A DNA stretch of 49,707 nucleotides, from positions 1 through 49,707 of the forward strand of contig JANMTB010000134.1 in NCBI GenBank assembly GCA_031390045.1, given 5' to 3'. Position 1 is the first letter of the stretch, and each line of letters starts with the position of its first letter. Positions 1 to 8,692 of this stretch are shown piece by piece. The notes beneath the pieces are model-generated. The model did not search any database. It saw only the letters and a list, made by a program, of their open reading frames with translations, and had not been told where the DNA came from. The position numbers were made by a program, and so were the translations under genes. The DNA is from Aalborgiella sp031390045 (GTDB lineage Bacteria > Pseudomonadota > Gammaproteobacteria > Burkholderiales > Burkholderiaceae_C).

Positions 1-16
1 AGTTCTTTGTGAATAG

Positions 17-47
17 GCCGTGTGACAAATTGAGTCACACGGCTTTT
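17..47 (+). terminator. Rho-independent terminator-like hairpin
   Basis: A perfect 10-bp stem (GCCGTGTGAC at 17-26, GTCACACGGC at 34-43) has a 7-base loop and is followed by TTTT on the plus strand. It would end a plus-strand gene lying left of the window. It also sits 30 bases past the end of the minus-strand glycerol transporter operon and may serve both strands, since the minus-strand flank has only a short run of T. Confidence 0.75.
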
Positions 48-75
48 GACTATTTAAGTCATGCAAATACCCATT

Positions 76-1887
76 TTAACGAACCTTGCCAGCCTTCCAA
101 GCACCCAATAAGGCATCGTAATTAATGGTTTCGCCTTTAGGCTTCTCATTCGCCAGCTTTTTCCAAGGTGCCCCTTTGTCGCTCAAATACTTGGCAGGAT
201 CACCCTTAGGATTCATTTTTGGCGGGCAGTTTGCCATGCCAGCACGTTCTAAACGCGTCATCACTTCATCCATTTCCTCAGCCAAATTATCCATCGCAGC
301 TTGTGGTGTTTTCTCACCTGTCACAGCAACCGCGACATTCTTCCACCACAATTGAGCAAGTTTTGGATAGTCTGGAACATTGGTGCCAGTCGGCGTCCAA
401 GCCACACGAGCAGGGCTACGGTAAAACTCAACCAAGCCACCTAATTTGGGCGCCATGTCAGTCATTGCTTGCGACTGGATATCACTCTCGCGAATAGGCG
501 TTAAACCAACGATTGTTTTCTTCAGTGAAGTTGTTTTAGCAGTCACAAATTGTGCATACAACCAAGCCGCGGCAACTTTATCAGCGTCATGGTCTTTAAA
601 AAACGTCCATGAACCGACATCTTGATAACCATTTTGCATGCCTTGTTTCCAATACGGACCGTTTGGTCCAGGAGCCATGCGCCATTTCGGTGTGCCGTCC
701 GCATTTACCACAGGCAAGCCTGGTTTGATCATGTCGGCAGTAAAGGCGGTATACCAAAAAATTTGCTGTGCAATTTGCCCTTGCGCGGGTACTGGGCCAG
801 CCTCACCAAAAGTCATCCCAATGGCTTCTTTGGGTGAGTATTTTTTCATCCAATCGATGTACTTCGTCAAGGCATAGACGGCAGCAGGTGAATTAGTTGC
901 GCCACCACGAGAAACAGAAGCACCTTGCGGATTACAACCATCAGCTGAAGCACGAATACCCCACTCGTCTACAGGCTTACCGTTTGGAATGCCAATATCT
1001 GCAGTGCCAGCCATTGAAAGCCATGCATCGGTGAAACGCCAGCCTAATGATGGGTCTTTTTTACCGTAATCCATGTGGCCGTAAATCGGTTTACCATCAA
1101 TATTTTTGACATCATTGGTGAAGAAAGCAGCAATGTCTTCGTACGCGCTCCAATTCAAAGGGACGCCAAGTTCATAACCATATTTGGTTTTGAACTGTGC
1201 TTGCAATTCTGGTTTGGCAAACAAATCTGCGCGGAACCAATATAAGTTTGCAAACTGCTGATCAGGCAATTGGTACAACTTGCCATCTGGTGCAGTTGTG
1301 AAACTCGTGCCGATGAAATCTTTGAGATCGAGACCTGGATTAGTCCACTCTTTCCCCGCTCCTGTCATGTAGTCGGTCAAATTTAAAATCTTGCCGTACC
1401 GGTAGTGCGTACCAATCAAATCAGAATCTGATATCCACCCGTCATAAATCGATTTTCCCGATTGCATTGAAGTTTGAAGTTTTTCAACCACATCACCTTC
1501 ACCAATCAAATCATGTTTTACGTTAATGCCTGTAATTTCACTAAAGGCTTTCGCAAGCGTTTTAGATTCGTATTCATGGGTTGAAATAGTTTCAGAAACC
1601 ACCGAAATTTCTTTAACGCCTTTGGCCTGCAATTTTTTAGCCGCATCAATAAACCACTTCAACTCAGCTGTTTGCTGGTCTTTGGTTAAAGTTGAAGGCT
1701 GAAACTCAGCATCGATCCATTTTTTTGCGGCTGCTTCACCGCCCGACATAGCTGGTGCTGCTGCCACTGCGGCAGGAGCAGCAGGAGCTGCAACCACCGG
1801 CTCCTCTTTCTTGCCACAGGCAGACAACAGCAGAATCACTGTGCCTAGTGCGGTAAGGGAATACTTCGAAAGTGCACTTTTCATCAT
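76..1887 (-). CDS. glpV: Glycerol-type ABC transporter, substrate-binding lipoprotein
   Basis: This 603-residue periplasmic binding protein of the COG1653 family should capture glycerol (or a close polyol) for the ABC importer encoded upstream. Residues 1-24 are a lipoprotein signal ending LLLSACGKK, so the mature protein probably starts at Cys24 and is lipid-anchored. A low-complexity Ala/Pro linker (about residues 31-48) leads into the binding domain. It is the last gene of a minus-strand operon, 105 bases after the DUF2160 gene. Two adjacent ATG codons compete (1887 and 1884). The GGAG at 1892-1895 is spaced better for the second. The assignment to glycerol comes from the operon partners: DUF2160 protein, paired ATPases, DeoR regulator and glycerol kinase. 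This arrangement matches the characterised Rhizobium glp ABC system. The symbol follows that system and is an inference. Confidence 0.85.
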   Translation of the reverse strand: MMKSALSKYSLTALGTVILLLSACGKKEEPVVAAPAAPAAVAAAPAMSGGEAAAKKWIDAEFQPSTLTKDQQTAELKWFIDAAKKLQAKGVKEISVVSETISTHEYESKTLAKAFSEITGINVKHDLIGEGDVVEKLQTSMQSGKSIYDGWISDSDLIGTHYRYGKILNLTDYMTGAGKEWTNPGLDLKDFIGTSFTTAPDGKLYQLPDQQFANLYWFRADLFAKPELQAQFKTKYGYELGVPLNWSAYEDIAAFFTNDVKNIDGKPIYGHMDYGKKDPSLGWRFTDAWLSMAGTADIGIPNGKPVDEWGIRASADGCNPQGASVSRGGATNSPAAVYALTKYIDWMKKYSPKEAIGMTFGEAGPVPAQGQIAQQIFWYTAFTADMIKPGLPVVNADGTPKWRMAPGPNGPYWKQGMQNGYQDVGSWTFFKDHDADKVAAAWLYAQFVTAKTTSLKKTIVGLTPIRESDIQSQAMTDMAPKLGGLVEFYRSPARVAWTPTGTNVPDYPKLAQLWWKNVAVAVTGEKTPQAAMDNLAEEMDEVMTRLERAGMANCPPKMNPKGDPAKYLSDKGAPWKKLANEKPKGETINYDALLGAWKAGKVR

Positions 1888-1992
1888 ATATCTCCACGGA
1901 AACTTCCCATATTAATAAAAACTTGCGCATCGGATGGGAAGATTCTCCGAACGCATACCGAAACCATAACTATCATCAAAATCAAGTCATCA

Positions 1993-2301
1993 TCAACCTT
2001 TTTGCATGATCAAGCCCAAAACCAAAAGCGACACACAAAAGCTGATCCAGATAGATGGGTCAGCCGATAAGCTGAACCACTGAGCTAGTTTTCCACTCAG
2101 GCCTACAAAAGCTAAATTTATATAAGCTATTGTCAAAAGACCAATAAATAACCTGTCGCCTCGCGTCGTTTCAATGGGAAGAAAGCCGCGACGTACGGTC
2201 GTTGGGGATTTAATTTCCCAAACAGTCATCACGCACAGCAGTAACAGGATACATACGAAAAATATCGCAACTGGCATCGTCCAAGCCATCCAATTAAACA
2301 T
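1993..2301 (-). CDS. DUF2160 small membrane protein of glycerol ABC transporter
   Basis: This 102-residue protein has three hydrophobic segments (about residues 5-28, 50-68 and 78-98), with the loop motif RGDRLFIGLL between the first two. That pattern fits the DUF2160 family of small integral membrane proteins. The family is found almost only in glycerol-type ABC operons, between the permease and binding-protein genes, as here. Its function is not established; an accessory membrane subunit is the natural guess. It starts 12 bases after the stop of the second permease, so it is probably co-translated with it. A 105-base gap separates it from the binding-protein gene. Confidence 0.8.
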   Translation of the reverse strand: MFNWMAWTMPVAIFFVCILLLLCVMTVWEIKSPTTVRRGFLPIETTRGDRLFIGLLTIAYINLAFVGLSGKLAQWFSLSADPSIWISFCVSLLVLGLIMQKG

Positions 2302-2313
2302 GTAGCTTCTCCA

Positions 2314-3126
2314 TCAAACACGTCCCATCGCAAAACCTTTAGCGATGTAATTACGCACAAACCAAATCACAACAGCACCAGGCAAGATTGTTAATACGCC
2401 AGCAGCTGCTAAAGTAGCCCAATCCATGCCACTGGCAGAAATCGTTCTGGTCATCGTTGCAGCTATAGGTTTGGCATTCACACTAGTTAAAGTGCGTGCC
2501 AACAGCAGCTCAACCCAGCTGAACATAAAACAGAAAAATGCTGCTACACCAATACCGGCCTTGATCAACGGAATGAAGATTTTAATGAAGAATGTCGGAA
2601 ATGAATATCCGTCAATGTAAGCAGTTTCATCAATTTCACGAGGTATACCACTCATGAATCCCTCAAGTATCCAAACAGCCAACGGTACATTGAACAGCAA
2701 ATGTGCAAGCGCAACAGCAAGGTGTGTATCCATCAATCCCGCTGTTGTATAAAGCTGAAAAAATGGCAACAAAAACACAGCCGGAGGCGTCATCCTGTTG
2801 GTTAGCAACCAGAAAAATACATGCTTATCGCCCAGAAAGCTATATCGCGAAAATGCATAAGCAGCTGGTAAAGCAACTGTCAACGAAATAACAGTGTTGA
2901 TTGCCACATAAATGAGACTGTTAATATACCCAGAATACCAAGCTGGATCTGTCAAAATAGTTCGATAATTGTTCCAAGTAAACTGCTGTGGGAGCAAAGA
3001 AAACCCAGCAACAATCTCATTGTTTGTTTTGAATGACATGTTGATCATCCAATAAATCGGCAGCAGTGCAAAAACGATGTAGCACAGCAAAAATAAAGTT
3101 CGTTTTTGAAATTTTGGCTTATTCAT
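2314..3126 (-). CDS. glpQ: Glycerol-type ABC transporter, permease 2
   Basis: This is an inner-membrane permease of the MalG/UgpE type (binding-protein-dependent transport system inner membrane component), 270 residues from the chosen start. About six transmembrane helices are visible. The coupling loop (EAA motif) is near IPREIDETAYIDGYSF, which contacts an ATPase. I chose ATG 3126 (protein begins MNKPKFQKR) because it overlaps the stop of permease 1 by 8 bases in ATGAATAA, a typical translational coupling. A longer frame starting at 3153 would overlap the upstream gene by 35 bases and adds only basic residues. Together with permease 1 it forms the heterodimeric channel. Confidence 0.88.
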   Translation of the reverse strand: MNKPKFQKRTLFLLCYIVFALLPIYWMINMSFKTNNEIVAGFSLLPQQFTWNNYRTILTDPAWYSGYINSLIYVAINTVISLTVALPAAYAFSRYSFLGDKHVFFWLLTNRMTPPAVFLLPFFQLYTTAGLMDTHLAVALAHLLFNVPLAVWILEGFMSGIPREIDETAYIDGYSFPTFFIKIFIPLIKAGIGVAAFFCFMFSWVELLLARTLTSVNAKPIAATMTRTISASGMDWATLAAAGVLTILPGAVVIWFVRNYIAKGFAMGRV

Positions 3127-4012
3127 GGCCGCTCTCTTTTTCTTGTGTGCCAACGCGTTGCATCCAGTTGTACAAGATAAAACACATCAATAAAATGATC
3201 AGAAAATAAATCAATGAGAATGCCGCAGCAGGCCCCAAATCAAATTGTCCAACTGCTTTTTGCGTTAGAAATTGAGATAAAAAAGTCGTTGAATTTCCTG
3301 GCCCACCTCCTGTCAACACAAACGGCTCTGTATAGATCATGTAGCTGTCCATAAAACGTAGCAGAACAGCAATCATCAATACGCCACGCATTTTTGGTAG
3401 CTGCACGTACCGAAAAATATCAAACTTACTTGCACCATCAATACTTGCAGCTTGGTAATAAGCATCTGGGATTGATCGAAGTCCGGCATAACCCAACAAG
3501 GCCACCAATGGCGTCCAATGCCACACATCCATCAACAATACAGTTAGCCAAGCATGCAGTGCATTGCCGGTGTAGCTATATTGAATGCCCAGTCCTTGCA
3601 AGGCGGCACCCATCAAGCCAATATCGGTGCGTCCAAATATTTGCCAAATCGTCCCAACAACATTCCAAGGAATCAACAATGACAAGGAAACAATAACAAG
3701 CACAATGGAAGATTTCAAACCTTGTGAAGGCATAGATAAGGCCAACAATATACCTAATGGCAATTCAACGGCGAGGACTGCGAATGAAAATATGAGTTGC
3801 CGCATCAAAGCTCCATGCAACTCGCTGTCGCGCATGATGGCTGCAAACCATTCTGTGCCGACAAACACACGTCGCTCCGGAGAAATAATATCTTGCACAG
3901 AATAATTAACGACAACCATCAAAGGCAAAATGGCTGAGAAAGCGACGCACAGCAATACTGGCAATATCAAGAACCACGCTTTTTGATTGATGGGTTTTGT
4001 CGTGGTGCTCAT
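3119..4012 (-). CDS. glpP: Glycerol-type ABC transporter, permease 1
   Basis: This is a MalF/UgpA-type permease of 297 residues with six predicted helices; the first is at about residues 13-35. The EAA coupling loop is near SIPDAYYQAASIDGASKFD, and TGGGPGNST is a typical permease motif before helix 5. The start overlaps the end of the second ATPase gene by 4 bases (ATGA), so translation is coupled. The C terminus ends in the hydrophilic ESGHE. The gene order ATPase-ATPase-permease-permease-DUF2160-binding protein is that of the glycerol ABC importer family. Confidence 0.88.
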   Translation of the reverse strand: MSTTTKPINQKAWFLILPVLLCVAFSAILPLMVVVNYSVQDIISPERRVFVGTEWFAAIMRDSELHGALMRQLIFSFAVLAVELPLGILLALSMPSQGLKSSIVLVIVSLSLLIPWNVVGTIWQIFGRTDIGLMGAALQGLGIQYSYTGNALHAWLTVLLMDVWHWTPLVALLGYAGLRSIPDAYYQAASIDGASKFDIFRYVQLPKMRGVLMIAVLLRFMDSYMIYTEPFVLTGGGPGNSTTFLSQFLTQKAVGQFDLGPAAAFSLIYFLIILLMCFILYNWMQRVGTQEKESGHE

Positions 4013-5085
4013 GCTACGATTTCCTCATCCTTGTAAATGCACGTGTGCTTACCCAAAACATGAAGCCAAACAGTATCGCCTTTGAAGTATGAAGCTGACT
4101 CAAACGGTAACCGCGCTTTGATAGACTGCCCTGCACTGTTTGCAGTCAAGATGATATGCGTGCCTACATCTTGGATTTGGGTCACAAACGTTGGCAGAGA
4201 ACCAGGAGCATTCGCCATGGTCACAGTCACATATTCTGGTCGAATCCCAAGTTTGATCGCTCCATCTGGCATGCTTTTGCCAATGGGCATATCTAATTCC
4301 AACCCTGATACAAGTACTTTGTCTTTTACGACTTGCGCTGCGATAAAGTTCATTCCCGGCGAGCCAATGAAGTGACCTACAAATGTATGACTCGGACGTT
4401 CAAACAAGTCAGCAGCAGACCCCATTTGAACTGCACGACCACGTGTCATGACCACTACCTGGTCTGCAAAAGTAAGTGCCTCGACTTGATCATGGGTTAC
4501 ATAAATCAAAGTCAACTTCAATTCGTGATGAATTTGCTTCAATTTGCGCCGCAATTGCCATTTAAGATGTGGATCAATCACAGTCAAAGGCTCATCAAAC
4601 AGCACTGCCGAAACATCTTCTCTCACCAAACCTCGACCCAACGATATTTTTTGTTTGGCATCTGCAGCCAATCCAGCCGCACGTTGATTGAGCTGGCCAC
4701 TCATTTCTAACATTTCGGCTATTTCGCCAACACGTTTAGATATTTTTTCCTCTGGCATGCGACGATTTCGAAGAGGAAAAGCCAAGTTCTCAGCGACCGT
4801 CATAGTGTCATAGATCACGGGAAATTGGAACACCTGCGCAATGTTCCGCTCTTGTGGCGTTGCCTGTGTCACATCTTTGCCATCAAACCGCACATTGCCT
4901 TGAGAGGGTATTAGCAGTCCAGACATGATATTTAACATCGTCGTTTTGCCACAACCGGAGGGGCCTAGTAGCGCATAAGCGCCGCCATCTTCAAATGTCA
5001 TTTTCAAAGGCAAAAGGGCATAGTCGCTGTCTTGCGTTGGATTTTTTTTGTAGGCGTGTGCCAGATTTAATTCAATACGAGCCAT
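4009..5085 (-). CDS. glpT: Glycerol-type ABC transporter, ATPase 2 with degenerate signature motif
   Basis: This 358-residue ABC ATPase has a MalK-like fold with a C-terminal TOBE/MOP regulatory domain (about residues 245-355). Walker A is GPSGCGKTT (41-49), the Q-loop Gln is in AQVFQFP (near 87), Walker B is VLFDEP with Glu165, and the switch histidine His198 is present (VTHDQ). The ABC signature is not intact: where LSGGQ is expected the sequence has LAADA (139-143), followed by KQKISLGRGL. It therefore cannot supply a normal signature to its partner. The partner ATPase next door has the opposite defect. The spacing is 1 base from the upstream ATPase gene and a 4-base overlap with permease 1. 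Confidence 0.88.
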   Translation of the reverse strand: MARIELNLAHAYKKNPTQDSDYALLPLKMTFEDGGAYALLGPSGCGKTTMLNIMSGLLIPSQGNVRFDGKDVTQATPQERNIAQVFQFPVIYDTMTVAENLAFPLRNRRMPEEKISKRVGEIAEMLEMSGQLNQRAAGLAADAKQKISLGRGLVREDVSAVLFDEPLTVIDPHLKWQLRRKLKQIHHELKLTLIYVTHDQVEALTFADQVVVMTRGRAVQMGSAADLFERPSHTFVGHFIGSPGMNFIAAQVVKDKVLVSGLELDMPIGKSMPDGAIKLGIRPEYVTVTMANAPGSLPTFVTQIQDVGTHIILTANSAGQSIKARLPFESASYFKGDTVWLHVLGKHTCIYKDEEIVA

Positions 5086-5086
5086 A

Positions 5087-6160
5087 TCATCTCACCCCAC
5101 CGCGCTCAGGCGATTTGATCAACGAACCACCTACATCAAACAGATAGACTTGTTGAGGGTTGAAATACAAGCGAATGCTTTCGCCTAATTCGAAGTGGTG
5201 GACGCCGGTCAATTGTGCGACCAACTCGCCTACTGTTGTAGACGCATGTAGAAAAGTATCTGAGCCTGATATTTCAGCCAGTTCAACTTTGCCTGCCACG
5301 TGCATGTCGCCTGGCCTGTCTTTCACGCTGATGGCACTGGCACGTAAACCAACTGTGAGTTGACGTGTAGTAGTTTCGGCTAAACCTAATTTAAGCAAAG
5401 GCCCCTGATTCAATTGCACACCACCATCGCTAATGTGTGCTTCGAGCAAATTCATAGGTGGATCACTGAAGGCGCGTGCGACGCGCAATGATTTTGGCTT
5501 ATGAAAAACTTCGGCAGTCGGTCCATATTGCAGTAGTTCACCAGCATCTAATACTGCTGTGTAGCCGCCAAGCAATAAAGCCTCTGCGGGTTCGGTGGTT
5601 GCGTAGATAACAGTTGACTCTCCAGCTGCGAATAACGCAGTCAATTCGTCGCGCAATTCTTCACGCAATTTGTAGTCCAAATTCACCAACGGTTCATCTA
5701 GCAGCATCAGGGGGGCGCCTTTTGCCATGGCTCGAGCCAAGGCAACGCGTTGCTGTTGACCGCCAGACAACTCGGCGGGATAACGGTCTAAAAACATATC
5801 AATGTGCAGTTTTTCAGCCAGATCACGCACGCGTTTGTCAATATTTTTCTCACCTCGTAATTTCAAAGGTGATGCAATGTTGTCAGCTACTTTGAGTGAT
5901 GGGTAGTTGATGAATTGTTGGTAAACCATGGACACATTACGCTCTCGCACCGGCACACCAACCACGTTGTTGCCGTCGACCAAAACCCGACCCGATGTAG
6001 GTATATCCAAGCCAGCCATGATCCGCATCAAACTGGTTTTACCTGCTTGTGTTGCGCCAAGCAATACCGTTACTGATCCACTCTGCGGTGAAATATCGAT
6101 GTCATGAAGCCACGATTGCGGCCCTACTTTTTTACCGATACGCTCCAGCACTAACTGCAT
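5087..6160 (-). CDS. glpS: Glycerol-type ABC transporter, ATPase 1 lacking the switch histidine
   Basis: This 357-residue ABC ATPase is the first gene of the transporter operon. Walker A is GATQAGKTS (35-43), the signature LSGGQQQR starts at 131 and is intact, and Walker B is LMLLDEP with Glu156. The switch region reads YATTEPAEA where MalK-type proteins have YVTHDQVEA, so the conserved His is Thr189. A TOBE-like C-terminal domain (about 235-345) follows. Paired with the second ATPase it should form one canonical and one degenerate nucleotide site. The start ATG 6160 is preceded by AGGAAA (TTAAAGGAAACATA) as ribosome-binding site. A CRP-type palindrome lies about 19 bases upstream of the start codon. 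Confidence 0.88.
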   Translation of the reverse strand: MQLVLERIGKKVGPQSWLHDIDISPQSGSVTVLLGATQAGKTSLMRIMAGLDIPTSGRVLVDGNNVVGVPVRERNVSMVYQQFINYPSLKVADNIASPLKLRGEKNIDKRVRDLAEKLHIDMFLDRYPAELSGGQQQRVALARAMAKGAPLMLLDEPLVNLDYKLREELRDELTALFAAGESTVIYATTEPAEALLLGGYTAVLDAGELLQYGPTAEVFHKPKSLRVARAFSDPPMNLLEAHISDGGVQLNQGPLLKLGLAETTTRQLTVGLRASAISVKDRPGDMHVAGKVELAEISGSDTFLHASTTVGELVAQLTGVHHFELGESIRLYFNPQQVYLFDVGGSLIKSPERGGVR

Positions 6161-6178
6161 TATGTTTCCTTTAACACT

Positions 6179-6194
6179 TGTGATTTAAATCACA
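6179..6194. promoter_or_regulatory. Perfect CRP-type palindrome TGTGA-N6-TCACA
   Basis: TGTGATTTAAATCACA is a perfect 16-base palindrome and matches the TGTGA-N6-TCACA recognition pattern of the CRP family exactly. It lies in the divergent glycerol transporter/glpR region, 18 bases before the transporter start codon. That position is close enough that it could act as an activator site for a promoter read the other way (glpR-glpK), or as a roadblock to the transporter. Which CRP-family protein binds it cannot be read from this window. Confidence 0.65.
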
Positions 6195-6203
6195 TTAACG
6201 GTT

Positions 6204-6309
6204 TTCGATTTCAATAATTATTGTTCGTTTATATTCCTATTAACTTAGTAAAAACCCTAGGAATGTTCTTTTTGTTTCGTTTTGAAGCAAATTTGATCGT
6301 TATTCGATA
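6204..6309. promoter_or_regulatory. Cluster of TTCGWTT motifs, candidate GlpR operators
   Basis: Between the divergent transporter and regulator genes the motif TTCG(A/T)TT or a near copy recurs at 6204-6210, 6224-6230, 6276-6283, 6296-6301 (ATCGTT) and 6303-6309 (TTCGATA). DeoR-family regulators of glycerol genes often bind repeated TTCG-containing half sites. The number and placement fit an autoregulated divergent control region, but binding is inferred. Confidence 0.4.
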
Positions 6310-6321
6310 CAAAATACAAAA

Positions 6322-7092
6322 ATGAACCCTAATCCTAGACAACTTATTCTTCTGACCGAAGTGCGCAACAAAGGCTCAGTCACTGTTGATGAGCTGGCCG
6401 AAAAACTCGGGGTCACGCTGCAAACGGTGCGCCGTGATGTTCAGCGCTTAGCCGACGAAGGCTTGTTAACTCGATTTCATGGTGGCGTTCGTGTACCAAG
6501 CTCGACAACGGAAAATTTGGAATATCAACAGCGCGAAACGTTGAACGCTTCTAGCAAAGAGCGCATTGCTCGTGCCATTGCCGCACAAGTGCCCAACAAC
6601 TGCGCTTTGATTTTGAACATTGGCACAACCACCGAAGCCGTGGCTCGTGCCTTAAGACTACACAGTGGCTTGCGAGTTATTACGAACAATTTGAATGTCG
6701 CTGCTATTTTGAGCGGCAACCCGAATTGTGAGGTGATCGTTGCTGGCGGCGTGGTTCGCTCGCGCGACCGTGGCATTGTTGGCGAAACCACGGTTGATTT
6801 CATTCGACAATTCAAAGTTGACATTGCAGTGATTGGCATCTCAGGTATTGAAGCCGATGGCTCGCTACGCGACTACGATTACCGGGAAGTAAAAGTGGCA
6901 CAAGCCATCATTGCCCACTCCAGAGAAGTTTGGCTGGCAGCTGATAAAAGTAAATTTAACCGTCCCGCGATGGTTGAGTTAGCTACTTTGTCGCAAATTG
7001 ACCGAATATTCACCGACGCACCGCCGCCAGAGCCTTTTCCAAAATTACTTGACGAGGCCCAAGTACGCTGCGATATTGTTGCTGCTTCGTAA
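6322..7092 (+). CDS. glpR: DeoR-family glycerol regulon repressor
   Basis: This 256-residue DeoR/GlpR regulator has an N-terminal winged helix-turn-helix (about 5-58), containing VDELAEKLGVTLQTVRRDVQ, the DeoR family signature. The C-terminal sugar-phosphate-sensing domain (about 75-235) includes the IGTTTEAVARAL phosphate-binding loop and a typical GGVVRSRDRGIVG stretch. In characterised relatives glycerol-3-phosphate releases the repressor from DNA. It is transcribed away from the glycerol transporter and towards glycerol kinase, so it probably controls both. No clear ribosome-binding site precedes ATG 6322. The length matches the usual 250-260 residues. Confidence 0.9.
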   Translation: MNPNPRQLILLTEVRNKGSVTVDELAEKLGVTLQTVRRDVQRLADEGLLTRFHGGVRVPSSTTENLEYQQRETLNASSKERIARAIAAQVPNNCALILNIGTTTEAVARALRLHSGLRVITNNLNVAAILSGNPNCEVIVAGGVVRSRDRGIVGETTVDFIRQFKVDIAVIGISGIEADGSLRDYDYREVKVAQAIIAHSREVWLAADKSKFNRPAMVELATLSQIDRIFTDAPPPEPFPKLLDEAQVRCDIVAAS

Positions 7093-7104
7093 TCGACGCG
7101 ATAT

Positions 7105-7137
7105 TTCGACCTAACACTTCGACCTAACACTTCGACC
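7105..7137. repeat. 13-bp tandem repeat before glycerol kinase
   Basis: The unit TTCGACCTAACAC occurs twice head to tail (7105-7117 and 7118-7130) and a third partial copy TTCGACC follows (7131-7137). It fills much of the 77-base gap between glpR and glpK. The TTCGA element resembles the motifs in the divergent control region, so this may be a further operator, or simply a slipped duplication. Confidence 0.6.
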
Positions 7138-7169
7138 CAAGATCTTGCAAATTTACGATTTCAAACCAC

Positions 7170-8663
7170 ATGACCTACCTACTCGCTCTTGACCAAGGCA
7201 CCTCCAGCTCGCGCAGTATTGTCTTTGACAGTTTGGGGGAAATCGTCGCCATCTCGCAGCGAGAATTACCGCAAATCTTTCCACAACCAGGCTGGGTTGA
7301 ACACGATGCGCTAGAAATTTGGCGCGGTCAACTCGCAACAGCACGCGAAGCTTTAACTAAGGCGGAAATCACTGCTCAAGATATTGCAGCCATCGGCATC
7401 ACCAACCAGCGTGAAACGACTCTTGTGTGGAACCGCAAAACAGGACGACCTATTCATCACGCTATTGTTTGGCAAGACCGCCGTGCTGAGCCTACTTGCG
7501 TTCAATTGCGCGAGCAAGGCTTGGCGAGTACTATTCAACAAAAAACTGGCTTGCTCATTGACGCTTATTTTTCAGGCACAAAATTGAAATGGCTTTTAGA
7601 TAATGTGCCCCGCGCACGTGAACAAGCTAAACGCGGTGAATTGGCATTTGGCACCATTGACAGTTGGTTGATCTGGCAATTAACCAAAGGTACCGTACAC
7701 GCCACAGATGTCAGCAACGCGTCACGCACTATGCTGTTCAATGTGCACACGAACCAATGGGATGCCGATCTCTTGCAAATATTAGATATTCCTGCAGAGC
7801 TTCTTCCCAGCGTTCAAGCTTCCAGCAGTATTTTTGGTCATGTGCATGCTGATATTTTGGGTGCCAGCATGCCAATTGGTGGCGTGGCTGGCGACCAGCA
7901 AAGTGCGTTGTTTGGGCAAGCATGTTTCAAAAGCGGGATGGCAAAAAACACCTATGGCACGGGCTGCTTTATGCTGATGCATACAGGTGATAAATTTCAA
8001 ACTTCAACCAACGGCTTGCTCACCACCAGTGCTGCGCAGACATCCACTACGCCGCAATTTGCCATTGAGGGCAGCGTTTTCATAGGTGGTGCAGTGGTGC
8101 AGTGGTTGCGTGATGGTTTGCAAGCCATTCAAAACAGTGGCGAAGTGCAAACTTTAGCGCAAAGCGTGCCAGATTCAGGTGGTGTGATGATGGTGCCGGC
8201 GTTTACCGGCTTGGGTGCGCCATACTGGGATGCGAACGCACGCGGCACGATCACCGGTTTAACACGCGGCAGTACGATGGCGCATATTGCCCGTGCAGCC
8301 TTAGAGAGTATTGCGTTTCAAAGCGCTGCATTGTTGCTCGCTATGAGTCGCGATGCCGTCGCCGCTGGCTCGTCCCCGGTGAGCGAACTTCGTGTTGATG
8401 GCGGCGCATGCAATAACGATTTACTGATGCAGTTTCAAGCCGACTTATTAGGCATCCCTGTGGTGCGTCCCGCCGTCACAGAGACAACCGCCCTTGGCGC
8501 GGCCTATTTGGCAGGTTTAGCCGTTGGCGTGTTTCCTAATTTAGAAGCATTGTCGAAACTCTGGCGTACAGAGCGGCGCTTTTTGCCGACCATGACGCGT
8601 GCTCGCGCTGACGAGCTGATGACACAATGGGAACATGCAGTGCGTCAAGCTACGGCAAAATAG
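7170..8663 (+). CDS. glpK: Glycerol kinase
   Basis: This 497-residue FGGY-family kinase phosphorylates glycerol to sn-glycerol-3-phosphate in the cytoplasm, using ATP. It begins with the signature LALDQGTSSSRSIVFD, has the glycerol-kinase motifs GITNQRETT and WQDRR (about 90-110), and a C-terminal GLGAPYWDANARGTI segment. Its length is that of the E. coli enzyme. It lies 77 bases after glpR in the same direction, so the module couples uptake by the ABC transporter to trapping as the phosphate. No glycerol-3-phosphate dehydrogenase gene is in the window. Confidence 0.97.
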   Translation: MTYLLALDQGTSSSRSIVFDSLGEIVAISQRELPQIFPQPGWVEHDALEIWRGQLATAREALTKAEITAQDIAAIGITNQRETTLVWNRKTGRPIHHAIVWQDRRAEPTCVQLREQGLASTIQQKTGLLIDAYFSGTKLKWLLDNVPRAREQAKRGELAFGTIDSWLIWQLTKGTVHATDVSNASRTMLFNVHTNQWDADLLQILDIPAELLPSVQASSSIFGHVHADILGASMPIGGVAGDQQSALFGQACFKSGMAKNTYGTGCFMLMHTGDKFQTSTNGLLTTSAAQTSTTPQFAIEGSVFIGGAVVQWLRDGLQAIQNSGEVQTLAQSVPDSGGVMMVPAFTGLGAPYWDANARGTITGLTRGSTMAHIARAALESIAFQSAALLLAMSRDAVAAGSSPVSELRVDGGACNNDLLMQFQADLLGIPVVRPAVTETTALGAAYLAGLAVGVFPNLEALSKLWRTERRFLPTMTRARADELMTQWEHAVRQATAK

Positions 8664-8692
8664 TGTCTTTTGAACATTGCAAAGGTTATTCA

